Positions 5,191 to 13,319 of a stretch of DNA of 18,129 nucleotides are shown here, piece by piece. The stretch's first letter is position 1; each line of letters begins with the position of its first letter. The notes below the pieces were generated by a model that did not search any database, was not told the DNA's origin, and was given only the letters and a program-made list of their open reading frames with translations. Source of the DNA: an uncultured Clostridia bacterium (GTDB taxonomy: Bacteria; Bacillota; Clostridia; Oscillospirales; Acutalibacteraceae); NCBI GenBank assembly GCA_937880805.1, contig CALGRR010000097.1:1-18129 (forward strand), written 5' to 3'. Both the position numbers and the translations under genes were made by a program.

Positions 5191-7818
5191 TTATCTTTTA
5201 ACAATCTTTTTATTTTTAACGAGCTTGCTGTTTGCGTTTATATAAGAATACTTACGGCATTTGAAAAGTTCTTTTCTGCCGTTTTCGTTTCTTGTGAAAA
5301 CGAGTTCAAACTTTCCGCCTGCGGATTTGAGATTCTTTGCAAGAATTTCCGCAGTTTCTTTATTGACGGCAATTACCGACGGGCAGGCATAGCTCTGAAC
5401 ATAGTTTCTGCTTGTGAGTTTTGAAATACCCTTTGTGCCGATGAGAAGATATCTCGGGTCATCAATGGGTGAAAGAAGCTCTGAGACCGCCTTTGCAAAA
5501 ACGTTCTTTTCTCTGACGGTTGCCTTTGAAAGAGAACAATTGACGGTATTCTTCTTTTCGGATTTTCTGACCGAAACGGTTGCTCCCCTGCTCTCGATTT
5601 CGCCGATTTCTCTGAGAGTTCGAAGGATCGCATTTGAAATGTTGGAAACTGTTTTTTCGGGCGAAGAATTCTTCATAACAACCGATGCGGATTTGATGAG
5701 CAATACGGAAGATATTGCCGCTATGATAAATCCGATAAGTCCGCCGAAGAAACCTGACGTTGCGATTATGATTATTGCAAGAACAATCAAAACTGCAAGA
5801 ACGATTGCATAAATCTTATTCTTATGTACTGCACTTGCAGGCTGAACCTCTGTGGGAATTTCGCTGACTTCTTCAATTTCGGGTCTTGCTTTGCCTTTGA
5901 CGGCGGCATTCCATCTGCCTGACATAACGTTTCTTGCGGCGGCAAGCGAGAGCATCTGATTATTGATGCTTTCAAGACCGTTTGCATCATAGGGTGCTTT
6001 GAGAATATCAATTCTGTCTGTTCCGCTTTCAATAACGTCGCTGTTATATGCAGGTGCCTGAAAGCAGGCAAAACGGCGTTTCATCGTTTCAAAATCGTCG
6101 CTTATGATTTCATCCTTTGAATCGGGCTCAACGGTCACGAGATGCCAGATATTTGACACCTTTTCGGGATTCTTTTTATCAATTCGGATTGCTCTGCCTC
6201 GCATCTGATTTGAGAGCATAAAGCTGCCCACAAAGCTTGCGAGAATGAGGGAATTGATATTCGGTGAATCCCAGCCTTCGCCGAGCAGGGATTTTGTTCC
6301 GATAAGCACGTTGATAACGCCAAGCTGAAATGCTTTTGTTATGATGCTGACCTTATTTTTGTTTGAGCCGCTGAAAATGATTTCGGTGTGATTTGTGTTT
6401 TCAAGCTTCTTTATTCTGCAAGGCACACCTTCGTTATAAGCGATTTCCTGCGCAGCTTCAACGGCGGAATCGGGCAGAATAACAAGCGTACCCGAAAGCA
6501 CGGCAACTTTTGCATCAGGATTTGTTCTGCGGATTGATTCAAATACGGGCACAGTGCCGAGAGCGTGGATTTCTTCATCCGTGCCGACGAGTTTCAGCAT
6601 ATCCTTTTTGATGTAATCGGTGAGAATGAGCATACGCAGAGAGTCGCCGAGATTCTGATATTCACTTGCAACGATTTTATTTATGCTTTCGAGTTTACCC
6701 GTTGAGGAAACGAGCATTTTATTGATTTTATCGCTCGATGCAAGGCGGACTTTTCTTTTTTCAATAAGAGCCTCTTTTGAAAGAATCGCCTTTAATTCTT
6801 CGCTGATTTCTTCGGTAAAAACATCAGGCTTATCAATGATAAACTGAAATGCTTTTTCAGCTTCAGCTATTGAATAAACGGGTGCTTTTCTGCCTTCAAA
6901 AACCTTTTCTTCAAGGCTTTTTGAGATATTGGCATTCCCTTGTTTTGCAACACAGACAAGCGATTTGAAGCCTGCAAGGTTATCATAGAGTATTTCTTCG
7001 TTACCTGCCGCATTTGAAACCTGCAGAGCCTTTGAAAGCAGACCGCTTCTGATTATTTCATCGGTAACAGCCGTTGCTTTTGCCTTGTAATTTGCAAGAA
7101 TCTGCGATTCTTCCGCTGTCGGATAGCTGAAATATATATAGTCCTGATGAGGACAGAGAGTTTTCTGCATAACAAGCTGCGGCACGAAAATCTCCTCGTC
7201 AATATCGCCGCAGAGAGTCTGATATCTGTTCCATTCGGCAGGTGTGCTGTCATAGGGCGGCGTTGCGGTGAGAGCGATGATTGTCACGCCGTCGCCGAGC
7301 ATTGCAACGAACTTTTCAAGAGCCTTCTGCCACTCACTTTTGAGATGGTGTGCTTCATCAAGGCAAATGGTTTTAATACCTGCCTTTCTGATTTCGGAAA
7401 GCAAATCAAAATTGCTGAAATCCTGCGTTTCTTCGGCTTCAAATTCATCTTCATCCGCTTCGGATTCCATAACGGATTTTGTGAAAGCAGCGTGAAGTGC
7501 CTGATATGTAATTGAGGTTATCAGCTTGGGATTTGTGAGCGAATAGGAAATATATTCATCGGGATTCTCCGTTTCGGGAAGATAAGCCTCGATAAATCTT
7601 TCGCCCCACTGCTGACGGATTGTGACAGAGGGCGACATAACGAGCGCAGGTGCATTCTGCCTACGGACAAGCTCAAGACCGAGAATGGTTTTACCGCTGC
7701 CGGGTGCGGCAACGATATGGATTCTTTTATCTTTCAGATGCTTCTGCGAATTATCAAGCACTGCCTGCTGATAATCACAGAAGGTCCATTTGAACTTTAC
7801 TTTGCTGAAATCTTTCAT
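5191..7818 (-). CDS. Membrane-anchored SF2 DEAH-type helicase with a C-terminal domain of unknown function
   Basis: An 875-aa protein with a full superfamily 2 motor of the ResIII/DEAD type. Visible are a Q-like FCDYQQ (13-18), motif I APGSGKT (38-44), motif Ia ALVMSPS, motif II DEAH (154-157), motif III TAT (184-186), motif V GTKSLLGEGWDSPN (507-520) and motif VI QMRGRAIRID (538-547). After the motor come two hydrophobic helices (about 668-687 and 690-709) and then about 165 residues ending with ELVFTRNENGRKELFKC. The membrane segments are unusual for such helicases and suggest the motor sits at the inner membrane. No nuclease or methylase motif is seen in the protein and no restriction partner is next to it. 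It has its own promoter. A role in phage defence or nucleic-acid handling at the membrane is possible but is inference. Confidence 0.85.
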   Translation of the reverse strand: MKDFSKVKFKWTFCDYQQAVLDNSQKHLKDKRIHIVAAPGSGKTILGLELVRRQNAPALVMSPSVTIRQQWGERFIEAYLPETENPDEYISYSLTNPKLITSITYQALHAAFTKSVMESEADEDEFEAEETQDFSNFDLLSEIRKAGIKTICLDEAHHLKSEWQKALEKFVAMLGDGVTIIALTATPPYDSTPAEWNRYQTLCGDIDEEIFVPQLVMQKTLCPHQDYIYFSYPTAEESQILANYKAKATAVTDEIIRSGLLSKALQVSNAAGNEEILYDNLAGFKSLVCVAKQGNANISKSLEEKVFEGRKAPVYSIAEAEKAFQFIIDKPDVFTEEISEELKAILSKEALIEKRKVRLASSDKINKMLVSSTGKLESINKIVASEYQNLGDSLRMLILTDYIKKDMLKLVGTDEEIHALGTVPVFESIRRTNPDAKVAVLSGTLVILPDSAVEAAQEIAYNEGVPCRIKKLENTNHTEIIFSGSNKNKVSIITKAFQLGVINVLIGTKSLLGEGWDSPNINSLILASFVGSFMLSNQMRGRAIRIDKKNPEKVSNIWHLVTVEPDSKDEIISDDFETMKRRFACFQAPAYNSDVIESGTDRIDILKAPYDANGLESINNQMLSLAAARNVMSGRWNAAVKGKARPEIEEVSEIPTEVQPASAVHKNKIYAIVLAVLIVLAIIIIATSGFFGGLIGFIIAAISSVLLIKSASVVMKNSSPEKTVSNISNAILRTLREIGEIESRGATVSVRKSEKKNTVNCSLSKATVREKNVFAKAVSELLSPIDDPRYLLIGTKGISKLTSRNYVQSYACPSVIAVNKETAEILAKNLKSAGGKFELVFTRNENGRKELFKCRKYSYINANSKLVKNKKIVKR

Positions 7819-7854
7819 AACATCACATCCGTTTGCCGATTTTTTATAAATACC

Positions 7855-7883
7855 ATTATATCATAGTTATTTAATTTTTTCAT
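7855..7883 (-). promoter_or_regulatory. Extended -10 promoter of the helicase gene
   Basis: On the minus strand a perfect TATAAT (7855-7860) is preceded by TGA, giving the extended TGn element. The -35 ATGAAA (7878-7883) matches only 4 of 6 at a 17-base distance, as is usual for extended -10 promoters. A modest ribosome site (GGATGTG) lies upstream of the ATG at 7818. Confidence 0.6.
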
Positions 7884-7903
7884 CGTACTTTAGTGCAGTT
7901 TTT

Positions 7904-7933
7904 TTAAAAAAGACGGCAGATTTCTCTGCCGTC
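7904..7933 (-). terminator. Strong rho-independent terminator ending the long gene train
   Basis: Perfect 9-bp stem GACGGCAGA (7912-7920) / TCTGCCGTC (7925-7933) with a four-base loop. On the minus strand it is followed at once by TTTTTT. It lies 17 bases past the stop of the last gene (7951) and separates the train from the helicase promoter. Confidence 0.9.
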
Positions 7934-7950
7934 CGATAAAGCATTCAATT

Positions 7951-8742
7951 TCAGTGCTCTGCTCCGCATTCGCAGACAAGATTATTTCCGAAGAGCTTCT
8001 GGAAGAAAAGAACAATCTTATAGAAGAAGCCTGCAAATCCGCCTTTATGGCATTTGCATTCACAATCTTTGTAAACTGCTTCTGCAGAAACATTGAAAAC
8101 TCCCATTGTGAATGTTGTTTCGGAATCATAATAATCTTCGGGGGTTGCGCCTGTGATATTCCAACAATAAAAAATCTTACCGTCAATCTGATCTGCCGTG
8201 ATTGTTACAACATTGCCGATAACCGCACTTGAAGCAGATGCCTTGCCGTTTTCAACGGTAACACCGGTGCCGAGAGTTGCAGAATCACCGAGTTTGATTC
8301 TGATAATGCACATTGCTTTGCCGTTACTGCCATGTTTATAAAGAAAATATGCACTGTCGCTGGGCTTATATGAATTGAAATTATAACAGGGTATTTCTTT
8401 GCCGTCATATACAACCTTGAATTCATCAGCTGCGGGAAGCTCATAGCCGCCGATATAGAATGTTGTGAGCACATAATATTCCTTTTGCGGGTCAGCTATC
8501 TCGCCGCCGCAATTAGGAACATGCGTTGACAAAACTTCCGAATAATAAGGCACCTGATTGTAGTCAAGCAATGGGAATCAAGAGTTAAGATTTGAGTTGT
8601 TGAGTTCTTCACCGTAATAGATTGAGGGGAACTTGCTGATTTCAATAACCTTTGTTGCGGCTGATGCTGAAGTCATTGAAATGCTCATCATTGCAAAAAC
8701 AGTAATGATAGCGAGCATAATTGACGTTATTTTTTTAATCAT
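7951..8742 (-). pseudogene. Secreted InlB-repeat protein with CxCxCH/KLFG C-terminus, broken by an in-frame TGA
   Basis: The 264-codon frame starts at an ATG (8740-8742) with GGAGAT about 7 bases upstream and a clear signal peptide (MIKKITSIMLAI ... SASA-A, cleavage near residue 29). Codon 55 is TGA (8578-8580), after which the same frame continues without a break to the stop at 7951. The rest contains one copy of the 'YYVLTTF...ELPAADEF' domain also seen in the 534-aa protein ending at 11097, one divergent InlB-type repeat (VTVENGKASAS...) and a C-terminus nearly identical to that protein (CKCHKGG, KIVLFFQKLFGNN, CECGAEH). A TTG directly after the stop has no ribosome site, so the 206-aa part alone is unlikely to be made or exported. 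Either a recent nonsense mutation or a sequencing error. It is last in the gene train, 17 bp after the DUF3298 lipoprotein. Confidence 0.8.
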
Positions 8743-8759
8743 CTTAAATTATCTCCTTT

Positions 8760-10364
8760 TTATCCTGCGTAATAAATCTCTTCAAAAAGCTCATATTCGG
8801 GAATGCCGTTGATACAGAGCTGATAATCAGCTCTGTTTCTCTCAACATAAATTCTGCATTCTCTGCCATCACCGAGCTTTGCATCAACAAAGGTTTTGCC
8901 GTCTGTACGCAGAAGTATGAATTCCGAGCCTGCTTTAACAAGTTCGGTTTTCATATCGGGAAGGATTTTAACGTTGAAAGCTTCTTTTGATGTAAGAACG
9001 AACGGGAAGCTTTTGTCTATGGTATAGAATTCATCGGTTGATTCGGGCATACCTGTTTCGGAATTCACGGTGTAGGTTTTATCGGCAGCGTATGTTCCGA
9101 GAATATCAAAGGTTGTTTCAAGAACAAACTGTGTGGGGTTATTGAAAAGAAGCTTCGCCTGATGGGTATCTTCGTTCTCATCCTCCCAGACCAGACTGCC
9201 GAAAGCTGTTCTGTCAAGTTTACCCGCTTCTTTTATCTCGTTGCCGTTCAGGTCATAAATAAGAATGTTTGTGTAATCTTTAAAGCCGTGTGGCACAAGA
9301 TAAATAAAATATCTGCCTTTTGAATTGACAAGATAATATTCGGCGCTGAAAGCATAAACATCTTCAAGCGTGAATTCGTTACCGTTGAGATTAATGCTGA
9401 TATCTTTATATGAGCTTTCTTCCGTGTAATACGAAAGACCGACGCTGATAGTATCTTTTTTACCGTCAGACGGATTCATATCGAACTCAACTTCGTTCCA
9501 TTCGGAAAGTGTTACGGCACAGGATTCGGGGGCAACCGTATATTTCTTATTGAAAAGCTCGGGATATTCGTCAAAATAAACCGTTGCGGTAATAAGACCT
9601 GCGGCAAAGGATGCGATTTCATAGGGACTGAAATAAAAAGTTACACCCTGATAACCGATTGTCCAGTTAAACTGTTCTGCTGTGTATTCCGAAAGAACTT
9701 CTTCCAGATTTCCGAAAAATCCGTCTGCAAACTCATCTTTTGAATTTATCTTTTCCGAAAGAATTGCGGGAAGAGATGAAATGTCGGTCATAACATCGGT
9801 TATAACAAGCTCTTTACCCGTTACGGTATCGAAGTTATATCCGCCATAGCCGTAGTTGGGATGTGCACCGCCCGAAAATTCATCGGCATCGCTTCTGACG
9901 CTCAGAACAACGCTATCTGCTCTTTGGAGAAGATATTCGTTGTTTGCTGTGTAAATCGCAGGCTGTTCGCCTTCTTCATAATAATAATCAAGCTGTTCCG
10001 ATGCATATTCATCAAGCTCTTTTGCCTTATCCTTATAGAACTCTGTTTTATCATCATTAAGAGAATCAAGAGCTTTTGCAAGGCGGGGATATTCTTTTTT
10101 ATTTTCTTCTGAAAGATGCAATTTCTGATAGTTTACCTCTGTCAGATAGTAATACTCTTCAGTATACGTTTCATACTCATAGGCTTTTTCTGTATAAACG
10201 GAAAGAAACTCCACGGCATTTTTCTTTTCGGACAATGTGTTATCGCTTGTTTCTTCTGCATTTGTTGTTGATTCATTTACGGGATTTTCGGGATTATCCT
10301 TTACACACGAAGCAAAGCAGAAAATCAGAGAAAAAACTAAAATAAAAGATAGGATTTTTTTCAT
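8760..10364 (-). CDS. Lipoprotein with DUF3298 (RsiV-like) domain
   Basis: A 534-aa lipoprotein (signal peptide MKKILSFILVFSLIF, lipobox FASC, Cys20). Residues about 150-275 match the DUF4163/DUF3298 fold found in RsiV and PdaC: SGGAHPNYGYGGYNFDTVTG (164-183) and GVTFYFSPYEIASFAAGLIT (240-259) are the characteristic blocks. In RsiV this region senses lysozyme, but here there is no cytoplasmic anti-sigma part or transmembrane helix, so the protein is only extracytoplasmic. The last 250 residues form a beta-rich region I do not recognise. The N-terminal 45-135 is highly charged and probably helical. Start chosen at ATG with AAGGTGA 5 bases upstream. It follows the small lipoprotein after a 59-bp gap that holds a hairpin. 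Confidence 0.78.
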   Translation of the reverse strand: MKKILSFILVFSLIFCFASCVKDNPENPVNESTTNAEETSDNTLSEKKNAVEFLSVYTEKAYEYETYTEEYYYLTEVNYQKLHLSEENKKEYPRLAKALDSLNDDKTEFYKDKAKELDEYASEQLDYYYEEGEQPAIYTANNEYLLQRADSVVLSVRSDADEFSGGAHPNYGYGGYNFDTVTGKELVITDVMTDISSLPAILSEKINSKDEFADGFFGNLEEVLSEYTAEQFNWTIGYQGVTFYFSPYEIASFAAGLITATVYFDEYPELFNKKYTVAPESCAVTLSEWNEVEFDMNPSDGKKDTISVGLSYYTEESSYKDISINLNGNEFTLEDVYAFSAEYYLVNSKGRYFIYLVPHGFKDYTNILIYDLNGNEIKEAGKLDRTAFGSLVWEDENEDTHQAKLLFNNPTQFVLETTFDILGTYAADKTYTVNSETGMPESTDEFYTIDKSFPFVLTSKEAFNVKILPDMKTELVKAGSEFILLRTDGKTFVDAKLGDGRECRIYVERNRADYQLCINGIPEYELFEEIYYAG

Positions 10365-10385
10365 AAAATCACCTTGAAATTAATA

Positions 10386-10412
10386 GGAGTGACCGCCGGA
10401 AACGGCCACTCC
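10386..10412 (-). repeat. Bulged hairpin between two lipoprotein genes
   Basis: GGAGTG (10386-10391) pairs with CACTCC (10407-10412), and GCCG (10395-10398) pairs with CGGC (10403-10406), leaving a 3-base bulge and a four-base loop. On the transcribed minus strand it is followed by TATTAATTTC, too mixed for a strong terminator. It could weaken transcription into the DUF3298 gene or protect mRNA ends. Confidence 0.5.
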
Positions 10413-10423
10413 GCAAAACAATT

Positions 10424-11065
10424 TTATTTGATTACGATTGAGTTCATAATAGCTTCGCATTCAGCCTTGGGGAACTCGGTATCCTTGTAATAATAGCCGA
10501 GAAGCTCAAGCTCAAAGCGAACGTTACGGAATTCAGCATTTTCATCGGGGAGCTGGTAATAACCGAAATAGCGGTTATCAACCATATAGCCTCTGTCAAG
10601 AGTGAAGTGTCTTACATCAAAAACGCTGAAGGTTGCAGACTCTACATCACCTACTGTTATCGATTCGCTGTCCTTGTACTCATCAATAGTGGTATTTGCA
10701 TATTCGTCAGCGCTTTCAAGACCGCCGCTGTTGTTGATAAGAAACTCGCCTATTTTTTTGCCGTCTGCATTTTTGAGGTCAACAATAACCTGGAATATGG
10801 TGCCGTCTTCATTCTTGTATGCATCGTCAATATAATAGCCGAAGCCTTCGGGAATTTCAAATGAAAGATCGCTGTTTGAAAGAATAACGGGGCCGACGCC
10901 TGAATCCTTTTCAACAATAGCCTTTTCGGGAGTTTTTGCCTCTGTGGGAGCTTCGGTGGTTTCAACAGGAGCCTGCGTTGTTGTTTCGGGCTCTTCGTTG
11001 CCGCCGCAGGCAGCAAAGGAAAGAAGAGTTACAAGTGCCATAAGAATTGCTAAAAACTTTTTCAT
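10424..11065 (-). CDS. Small lipoprotein of unknown function
   Basis: A 213-aa protein with a lipoprotein signal peptide (MKKFLAILMALVTLLSFAAC, Cys20), a Thr/Glu/Pro-rich spacer (about 22-52) as in many Clostridia lipoproteins, and a globular part from about residue 60. That part starts LSFEIPEGFGYYID and contains the alternating strands expected of an extracytoplasmic beta domain. No enzyme motif is visible. The start has GGAGA six bases upstream. It lies 31 bp after the secreted InlB-repeat gene and 59 bp before the DUF3298 lipoprotein gene, inside the minus-strand train, so it is probably exported together with them. Confidence 0.75.
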   Translation of the reverse strand: MKKFLAILMALVTLLSFAACGGNEEPETTTQAPVETTEAPTEAKTPEKAIVEKDSGVGPVILSNSDLSFEIPEGFGYYIDDAYKNEDGTIFQVIVDLKNADGKKIGEFLINNSGGLESADEYANTTIDEYKDSESITVGDVESATFSVFDVRHFTLDRGYMVDNRYFGYYQLPDENAEFRNVRFELELLGYYYKDTEFPKAECEAIMNSIVIK

Positions 11066-11096
11066 ATTATTATCTCCTCAGTATTTTTAAGTAAAA

Positions 11097-12701
11097 TCAG
11101 TGCTTTGCGCCGCAGAATTCGCAAATCTTGTTGTTGCCGAAAAGCTTCTGGAAGAAAAGAACTATCTTAAAGAAGAAGCCTGCTATACCGCCCTTGTGGC
11201 ACTTGCAGGGGCAATCCTCATAAATAGCTTCGGCTGTTACGTCGGATGTGCCGACGGTTACGGTCGTTTCTTTTGCGTTCTTATCGGAAGCGGCTGCGCC
11301 GCTGATTTCCCAATGGCTGAAAACCTTGCCGTCAATCTGATTTGCGGTAAATGTTATGCTGTCACCCATAACTGCAGTTGAAGCTGAAGCTGTGCCGTTT
11401 GTTACGGTTACTTTATAAACAGCATTTTTATAGGTTGCCTGTGCAGCAACGTCATTTTTGGGCATTGTGAAGGTTGTGGTTGCATTTGATGAATCTGCAA
11501 CGGTTGCACCTGATACTACCCACTTATCAAACACCTTGCCTGCAGGTGCGGCATCGGCTGTGAGCGTTACGGTTGTGCCTGCAACAGCTTTTGAAGCCGA
11601 AGCTGTACCGTTTGTGACGCTGATGTTATATTCGGGGACGGGAAGCTGAGCGAATTCAAGGTCAAAGATTTTTGCTCCCGTACTTGAATTTGATAAGCGA
11701 AGGTCTGCGGCTTTGCCGTTGATCGTAGCTGTTACATCATCCGCAAAAACATATCCGCTTTCGGGTGTGAATATAACCTGCACATGATAAGTGTTGCCGC
11801 CCTCAAACTCGGTAATGTTTCCCATCAGATCCTTTGTGTGATACCAATCATACAAGGCAACGGTGTAGCCCGTTCCAGTTGTTGTAACAACATCCGAGGG
11901 TGCTTCACCCTCAACGGGTTCAACAACGGTTGCGTTGATTTCGGTTATCTTGGTCTTTCCGGGAGTTGCAGGGAATGTATAGCTCATTTTAAGCTCGTTC
12001 TTGCCGCTGCCGATTTTAACAGCATCCGCCATATCGTGGCTGAGATAAATGTTTTTATCAAAGGTAAAGCCCTCTGCCGTTTCAAGAGCAAGCTGGAACG
12101 TATACTGTGTTCCCTCAACAAAAACGGGGTCTTCGGGGAACCACTCAATGCCAACAATGATTACACCCATATTATCTGCAGTTACCTGAGAAAGGTCTGC
12201 AGGAACGGCACCTGCAACGGGTGCGGGAACGTGGAAATCAATCGCCTTGAGGTTTTTCATCGGGTCGCCGACATACAGCTCAACTTCAAGTGAAATATAG
12301 GAAATCGTGCCGGAGACTGTGCTTTTTTCCTGAACTAATGCGGCATATTTACTGCCGTTTACTTCAACCTCTGCAAATGATCCCGCAGCGGGCAACGCAT
12401 AATAAGGTGCTTCAGTAAGCTTAATAATAAAAGTATAATAATTGCCGCCTTCAAATTCGGAATCATAGTTTTCTGTGGTTTTGTTGAAGGCTTCAACAGC
12501 AGGGCCGTTTGATTCCTCAAAAATTACACCTTCGGTTCCGATAGTAACGTAATCTGCATAGCTGTCAACCGATTTGCCGCCAAGGTCGGCAGCATCAATT
12601 GTTACGGCTATTGTTCCGATTGCATCTGCCGCCGATGCAAAAGGCAGTGCAAACGGCATTATCATAAGCATTGCGAGTAAAATCGAAATAGTTTTTTTCA
12701 T
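11097..12701 (-). CDS. Secreted InlB-repeat protein with Cys-rich CxCxCH/KLFG C-terminus
   Basis: A 534-aa exported protein with a Sec signal peptide (cleavage near ASA-AD, residue 25). Three related domains follow (about 85-140, 194-243, 299-350), each with the 'FEGGNxYxFxIxL' strand pair. Two divergent InlB B-type repeats come next (about 359-425 and 430-495), each beginning VTNGTASAS. Residues 497-534 form a compact end: C497-x-C499-x-C501-H502, Gly-Gly, a hydrophobic helix with KIVLFFQKLFGNN, and C527-x2-C530-G-x2-H534. The broken gene at 7951-8742 has the same end. No LPxTG motif or S-layer domain is seen, so this end may itself attach the protein or bind metal; that is inference. The ribosome site AAGGTG overlaps the stop codon of the preceding zinc-ribbon gene (9-bp gap), which ties it to that operon. 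Confidence 0.85.
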   Translation of the reverse strand: MKKTISILLAMLMIMPFALPFASAADAIGTIAVTIDAADLGGKSVDSYADYVTIGTEGVIFEESNGPAVEAFNKTTENYDSEFEGGNYYTFIIKLTEAPYYALPAAGSFAEVEVNGSKYAALVQEKSTVSGTISYISLEVELYVGDPMKNLKAIDFHVPAPVAGAVPADLSQVTADNMGVIIVGIEWFPEDPVFVEGTQYTFQLALETAEGFTFDKNIYLSHDMADAVKIGSGKNELKMSYTFPATPGKTKITEINATVVEPVEGEAPSDVVTTTGTGYTVALYDWYHTKDLMGNITEFEGGNTYHVQVIFTPESGYVFADDVTATINGKAADLRLSNSSTGAKIFDLEFAQLPVPEYNISVTNGTASASKAVAGTTVTLTADAAPAGKVFDKWVVSGATVADSSNATTTFTMPKNDVAAQATYKNAVYKVTVTNGTASASTAVMGDSITFTANQIDGKVFSHWEISGAAASDKNAKETTVTVGTSDVTAEAIYEDCPCKCHKGGIAGFFFKIVLFFQKLFGNNKICEFCGAKH

Positions 12702-12710
12702 AAAATCACC

Positions 12711-13304
12711 TTAACTTTTAGGCTTTCCGCATTCCGTGCAAAACTTGCCTTTGTTTCTGTTTCCGCAGGAGCAGACCCAATCTTCAGGCTTTTTTGTTCC
12801 GCATTCGGTGCAGAACTTTCCCGAATTGTTATTGCCGCAGACACATTGCCAGACGGCGTTACCCTGCGGTGCAGGTGCGGTTGCGGAAATGGGAGCTGAA
12901 TTTATTGCCGCAGCCGTCGAAAGCAATTTTTCCGTTTTGGGGTCAATTTCGATAAGCACATCATTTATTGCGGTTGCTCTGATGCCTGCTCTTGCTTCCC
13001 AGCCTGCAATTGCGAAATCCTGCAAAATCAAATCAGCCTGTGTGTCTGCCTTATATTTCAGCTCATCAACAGAGCAGCCTTCCGCAAACATTTTTGTGAA
13101 GGTCATTTCAGCAACACGTGAAGCATCTGTCTTAATAATATCAACGGGAAGCTGACCGCCGAACATAGTATTGAACTTATCAGGGTCCGCAATCTCAATA
13201 ATGAGAGTTGCTGTAAACTTAACTTCCGTAAACAGTTTATATGTACCCTGCACCACTTCGGTATGAAAACGGCCGTCAAATTGAATTCCGTTAAAAGCTT
13301 CCAT
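12711..13304 (-). CDS. Protein with SPFH-like domain and two C-terminal zinc ribbons
   Basis: A 197-aa cytoplasmic protein. Residues 1-130 form an alpha/beta domain (FTATLIIEIADPDKFN; VAEMTFTKMFAEGCSVDELK; INDVLIEIDP) whose strand pattern recalls part of an SPFH/band-7 domain as in YdjI-like proteins. This is a weak resemblance and the domain would be short for that family. After an Ala/Pro linker come two zinc ribbons: C154-x-C156-x8-C165-x2-C168 and C178-x-C180-x8-C189-x2-C192. Each follows the W-x-C-x-C-G-N-x2-x-GKFCTECG pattern that also ends the protein at the right edge of the window. The start has GGAGG seven bases upstream. It follows the DUF6935-like gene by 15 bp and is coupled to the next, secreted gene. 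It may act as a scaffold partner in the membrane complex. Confidence 0.75.
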   Translation of the reverse strand: MEAFNGIQFDGRFHTEVVQGTYKLFTEVKFTATLIIEIADPDKFNTMFGGQLPVDIIKTDASRVAEMTFTKMFAEGCSVDELKYKADTQADLILQDFAIAGWEARAGIRATAINDVLIEIDPKTEKLLSTAAAINSAPISATAPAPQGNAVWQCVCGNNNSGKFCTECGTKKPEDWVCSCGNRNKGKFCTECGKPKS

Positions 13305-13319
13305 TTGTTTTACCTCCGA

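Noticed and set aside
5191..7818. Type III restriction enzyme or a complete restriction-modification system
   Set aside because: Only the helicase motor is shared; no nuclease motif was seen in the C-terminal part and no methylase gene is adjacent.
7951..8571. An independent 206-aa gene starting at TTG 8569-8571
   Set aside because: There is no ribosome site at the TTG. The same frame continues upstream of one TGA into a signal peptide with a proper ATG and ribosome site, so it is one broken gene.
8578..8580. TGA recoding (Trp, Gly or selenocysteine) in this organism
   Set aside because: TGA serves as the terminal stop of three frames here (ends at 7951, 11097 and 16790), and the sequence after the TGA shows no obvious selenocysteine hairpin or redox motif.
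11784..12293. 169-aa plus-strand frame opposite the secreted InlB-repeat gene
   Set aside because: Antisense shadow; the minus-strand frame has a signal peptide, repeats and a ribosome site.
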